Below are positions 61,436-64,000 of a stretch of 64,000 nt of DNA, in pieces (position 1 is the stretch's first letter; the number at the start of each line of letters is the position of its first letter). Where the stretch lies: contig JACPUC010000019.1 in NCBI GenBank assembly GCA_016192455.1, positions 186,001 to 250,000 of the forward strand, in the 5' to 3' direction. A model generated the notes under the pieces. That model was not told the DNA's origin. It did no database searches and was given only the letters and a program-made list of their open reading frames with translations. The position numbers and the translations under genes were made by a program. Origin of the DNA: Candidatus Tectimicrobiota bacterium (GTDB lineage: Bacteria > JACPUC01).

Positions 61436-62602
61436 TCACACCCGCTCGAAGGGATCGAAGAGCTTCTTGTACTCCTCCAGCGCGTAACGGTCGGTCATTC
61501 CCGCCAGGTAATCGCAGACGACCGTATGCAAGGCGTCCTCCTCCAGGCGCTGCTTGATGTTCGGCGGCAACTGCTCGGGGTTGGCGATGTAGGCCTCGAA
61601 GAGCTGCCGCAGGATGCGGCCCGCCTTCTCCCCCATGCGCACGACGCGGAAGTGCTGGTACATGTTGCGGTAGAGAAACTCCTTGAGACACTGGGCCTTG
61701 CTCTGCATCTCGGGGCTGAAGCCGGCGATGCGCCGGGAGGCGCCGCGGACATCGTCCACCGTCTCCACGCCGTCAACGACGATCCGGTGGGCCGTCTCCT
61801 CCACCAGGTCGGTCGTCAACTCATTGATGAGGCGGCGCACGGTCTGATGCTGGATGACGCGCGGCGGCTGGCCGAGCAGGGCGTCAAACGTCGCGCGGTA
61901 GGCCTCCTGCCAGAGCTCGACCTCTTCGAGCTGCTCCAGGGTGAGGAGGTTCGATTTCAGCCCATCGTCGATATCATGGTTGTTGTAGGCGATTTCATCG
62001 GCGAGGTCGGCGATCTGCGCCTCCAGGCTGGGGTGGGCGTGCGTCGCCGAGAAGTCGGGGTGGTCGTGCACGGGGGCGTGCATGAGGATGCCTTCGCGCG
62101 CTTCCCAGGTGAGGTTCAAGCCTGGGAAGTTCGGGTAGCGGTGCTCCAGCACCTCCACCACGCGCAGGCTCTGCCGATTATGTTCGAAGCCCCCGAACTC
62201 TTTCATGAGCTCGGCCATCACCCGCTCGCCACAGTGGCCGAACGGCGTATGCCCGAGATCATGGGAGAGCGCCACCGTCTCCGCCAACTCCTCGTTCAGA
62301 CGCAGCACCCGCGCAATGGTGCGCGAGATCTGCGCCACCTCCATGCTATGGGTGAGCCGGGTGCGGTAGTAATCCCCTTCGTGGTAGACGAAGACCTGCG
62401 TCTTGTACTCCAGGCGTCGAAAGGCCGAGCTGTGAACGATGCGGTCACGGTCGCGCTGAAAGGCCGTGCGGTACGGATGCTCCGGCTCCGGGAACTTGCG
62501 CCCGCGGGAGGCGCCGCTGTGCACCGCGTACGGGGCCAGGCGCTGCGCCTCGCTCGTCTCGTACTCCTGCCGCGTGAGCATCGGGAGCGTTAGGATCGCC
62601 AT
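61436..62602 (-). CDS. dgt: dGTP triphosphohydrolase
   Basis: HD-domain enzyme of 388 residues that hydrolyses dNTPs (dGTP) to nucleoside and tripolyphosphate. The metal-binding motifs are RLTHSMEVAQ and VALSHDLGHTPFGHCGE near residues 80-120, followed by a conserved DLADEIAYNNHDIDDG near 205. The N-terminal region RKFPEPEHPYRTAFQRDRDRIVHSSAFRRLEYKTQVF is typical. The ATG at 62602 overlaps the end of the TPR gene (TGAGGAGTATG), indicating translational coupling; the TTG at 62611 is less likely. Confidence 0.93.
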   Translation of the reverse strand: MAILTLPMLTRQEYETSEAQRLAPYAVHSGASRGRKFPEPEHPYRTAFQRDRDRIVHSSAFRRLEYKTQVFVYHEGDYYRTRLTHSMEVAQISRTIARVLRLNEELAETVALSHDLGHTPFGHCGERVMAELMKEFGGFEHNRQSLRVVEVLEHRYPNFPGLNLTWEAREGILMHAPVHDHPDFSATHAHPSLEAQIADLADEIAYNNHDIDDGLKSNLLTLEQLEEVELWQEAYRATFDALLGQPPRVIQHQTVRRLINELTTDLVEETAHRIVVDGVETVDDVRGASRRIAGFSPEMQSKAQCLKEFLYRNMYQHFRVVRMGEKAGRILRQLFEAYIANPEQLPPNIKQRLEEDALHTVVCDYLAGMTDRYALEEYKKLFDPFERV

Positions 62603-62607
62603 ACTCC

Positions 62608-63345
62608 TCAACCCTGCGACCCCTTGAGCCGCACCTTCAGCGACTCGATCTTCAACGACAGGTCCATCCCCGCCGCCGCGTCGGGATACGCCTCATTCAG
62701 TTCGCTGTAACTCTTCAGCGCCGCCTGAAGGTTGTTCATCTGCTCGTAGCAGCGGGCGATTCCCAACAGCGCCTCGCCCTTGGCGCGCGCGCCGGCTTGC
62801 TCGAGGATACGCCGATAGGAGTCGACGGCGGCGTCATATCGCTTTTGGGCGTGCAGGGCGTTCGCCTCGCCGAGCTGCGCCAGCTCCCACAGGGGGTGCT
62901 CGCCGGGCTTGAGGTCCTGGGCTAGGGCGCGGTAGATCTCCGCACCCTGTTCGTAGTTCCCCCGTTCCACCTCGAGACTGGCGAGGGAGAAGCGCGCCAG
63001 CGTCGCCATCGGCAGCGAGCTGTACATGGCGCTGAGGGTGCGCAGCTTCTGGGCGGCTGCCTCCCACACCTCGCCGGCGTTCTCTTTCTTGCCCTCGTCA
63101 TTCCCGCCCGCGTCATTCAGCGTGGCGAGCACGGCGCTGTAAGCACTTGCGGCGCGGGCGGCGCGTGCCTCGCGGTAGCGACGCACCCCCGTCACCGCCA
63201 GGGCCGCCGCCAGCACCACGACGATGCCGACGAGCACCGCGCGGTTATGCCGGCGCACAAAGAGCTCGGCGCGCGTGTAGGCGCTCAGAAACTCGTCGGG
63301 CTCCTTCAATAACGTCTTCCGTGTCTTTCGTCGAGTTCTCGCCAA
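62608..63345 (-). CDS. TPR-domain membrane-anchored protein
   Basis: A 245-residue protein with a basic N-terminus, one membrane helix (AVLVGIVVVLAAALAVTGV, about 35-53) and a periplasmic stretch of tetratricopeptide-like repeats: EQGAEIYRALAQDL, YDAAVDSYRRILEQAG, QAALKSYSELNEAYPD. The layout resembles YfgM/DUF2133 family proteins, which assist periplasmic folding. The TTG start has GAGAGG nine bases upstream. The dgt start overlaps its stop. Confidence 0.8.
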   Translation of the reverse strand: MARTRRKTRKTLLKEPDEFLSAYTRAELFVRRHNRAVLVGIVVVLAAALAVTGVRRYREARAARAASAYSAVLATLNDAGGNDEGKKENAGEVWEAAAQKLRTLSAMYSSLPMATLARFSLASLEVERGNYEQGAEIYRALAQDLKPGEHPLWELAQLGEANALHAQKRYDAAVDSYRRILEQAGARAKGEALLGIARCYEQMNNLQAALKSYSELNEAYPDAAAGMDLSLKIESLKVRLKGSQG

Positions 63346-63464
63346 TGTGCGTGTCCTCTCTACCTGGAAGTTCGTCGTACGCTAGCACTTCATCAGGTGA
63401 TTTTCAAGCCACCGACCCCTGGCCCTGTCGCGCCGCGCGACGCACACCGCGCCCCGACGGGGCG

Positions 63465-64000
63465 CTAGGCGCCGTCGCGGCGCCGGTAGACCTCGATGCC
63501 ATCGAAACGCAGGTGCGGCGTCGGCGGCTGCGGGTCAACGTCCTGGTCCCACCGGTAGATGCTGCGCGGCGCGGCCGGCACCACCACCCCCACCTTCACG
63601 TAGTGCTCCCGAAGGTACCGCACGAGCCACGCAAAGATGCGCTTCGGCGACCTCTCCCGCACCAGCCACGAGGTCCAGACCTTGACGAAGACGATGTAGC
63701 GCGGCGCCGCGGCCTCGATCTCGCGGATCATCTCCTCCTGCATGCGCCGGGCGAAGGGGTAGTCCTGCATGAGGGCGTAAAGATGAATGTAGCCCGTGGC
63801 CGAGAGCCGGTCGGCGTAAAAGTAAATCTGCGGCTCCGATCCGAGGACGGCGATGCGGTCCTCCTTCGTGGTGCGCGCCTTGATGTAGTCGGCGATGACG
63901 AGCGACTCCGGGAAGGGGTTGAGGCCGTAAGTGGCTCGCGTCGCCTCCTGGGGAGTCACGGCGAAGAGGTAGCGCCGTTCGTTCACGACCCCTTGCAGCA
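63465..64000 (-). CDS. C-terminal part of a probable membrane glycosyltransferase (GT39/ArnT-like)
   Basis: The frame stays open to the window edge, so only the last 178 residues are seen. The segment NPFPESLVIADYIKARTTKEDRIAVLGSEPQIYFYADRLSATGYIHLYAL is typical of the periplasmic C-terminal domain of PMT/ArnT-type glycosyltransferases, which act on lipid-linked sugars. No membrane helices are in the visible part, as expected for the tail. A GTG at 63986 could be mistaken for the start. Confidence 0.7.
   Translation of the reverse strand, partial: LQGVVNERRYLFAVTPQEATRATYGLNPFPESLVIADYIKARTTKEDRIAVLGSEPQIYFYADRLSATGYIHLYALMQDYPFARRMQEEMIREIEAAAPRYIVFVKVWTSWLVRERSPKRIFAWLVRYLREHYVKVGVVVPAAPRSIYRWDQDVDPQPPTPHLRFDGIEVYRRRDGA

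Overview
The window is a dense, GC-rich stretch of a Gram-negative bacterial chromosome. It has an outer-membrane lipid-transport (Mla) system, a TolC-like channel, a membrane-anchored nonaheme cytochrome and Tat/Sec-exported binding proteins. The gene mix (Rieske/cytochrome b/multihaem cytochrome cluster, several UbiD and isochorismatase family genes, NMT1-like binding proteins, DUF502) resembles uncultivated soil or subsurface lineages such as Methylomirabilota/Rokubacteria or deltaproteobacteria-like phyla. That placement is inference; no rRNA or tRNA gene was seen to settle it.

Layout. 1-2.0 kb: a gene end, rimI and a GAF-GGDEF diguanylate cyclase. 2.1-6.6 kb (minus): mlaE-mlaF-mlaD-mlaC-tolC-like operon. 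7.2-11.9 kb (minus): a cytochrome c'-like protein, then an isochorismatase-family gene, Rieske protein, cytochrome b and a nine-haem cytochrome. 12.5-18.7 kb: SagB-type double nitroreductase, glycosyltransferase, a frameshifted GYD gene, a membrane-bound receiver protein and a secreted unknown, with long gene-poor spacers. 19.1-24.1 kb: small membrane protein, Sm-like protein, RadC with an extra Cys4 cluster, aroA and aroC. 24.8-27.6 kb: a 923-residue secreted Gly/Pro repeat protein. 27.9-39.3 kb (minus): ubiA-ubiD-ubiE, coaX, birA, valS, a receiver protein with a long Pro/Ala linker, DUF502 and ruvX. 39.6-46.2 kb: dodecin, methyltransferase, isochorismatase, mutY, a second ubiD, YciI and an ABC binding protein. 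46.4-48.8 kb (minus): rimO and an ArsM-like methyltransferase interrupted by an in-frame TGA that looks like selenocysteine. 49.2-52.7 kb: 2-oxoacid dehydrogenase E2, E1alpha and E1beta. 53.4-55.5 kb: iron-regulated FTR1-cytochrome fusion. 55.5-61.0 kb: a NifA-like sigma-54 activator facing a three-gene ABC transporter and cyanase. 61.1-64 kb (minus): membrane protein, dGTPase, TPR protein and the end of a probable glycosyltransferase.

Three parts stand out. (1) The methyltransferase at 47994-48758 has TGA exactly where ArsM-type arsenite methyltransferases carry an arsenic-binding cysteine. The reading frame continues for 47 conserved-looking residues, and a 9-bp hairpin with a G-first loop lies 14 nt downstream, where a bacterial SECIS should be. 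(2) The cyanate module has a textbook sigma-54 promoter (TGGCACG-N4-TTGCC), palindromic candidate enhancers and a divergent enhancer-binding protein. (3) The FTR1 gene has a TTGACA-N17-TATACA promoter followed at once by a 13/15 Fur box.

A roughly 95-bp intergenic repeat occurs three times (8.1, 33.1 and 53.2 kb). Two copies are associated with a perfect 28-bp palindrome. The longer gene-free stretches are annotated individually.
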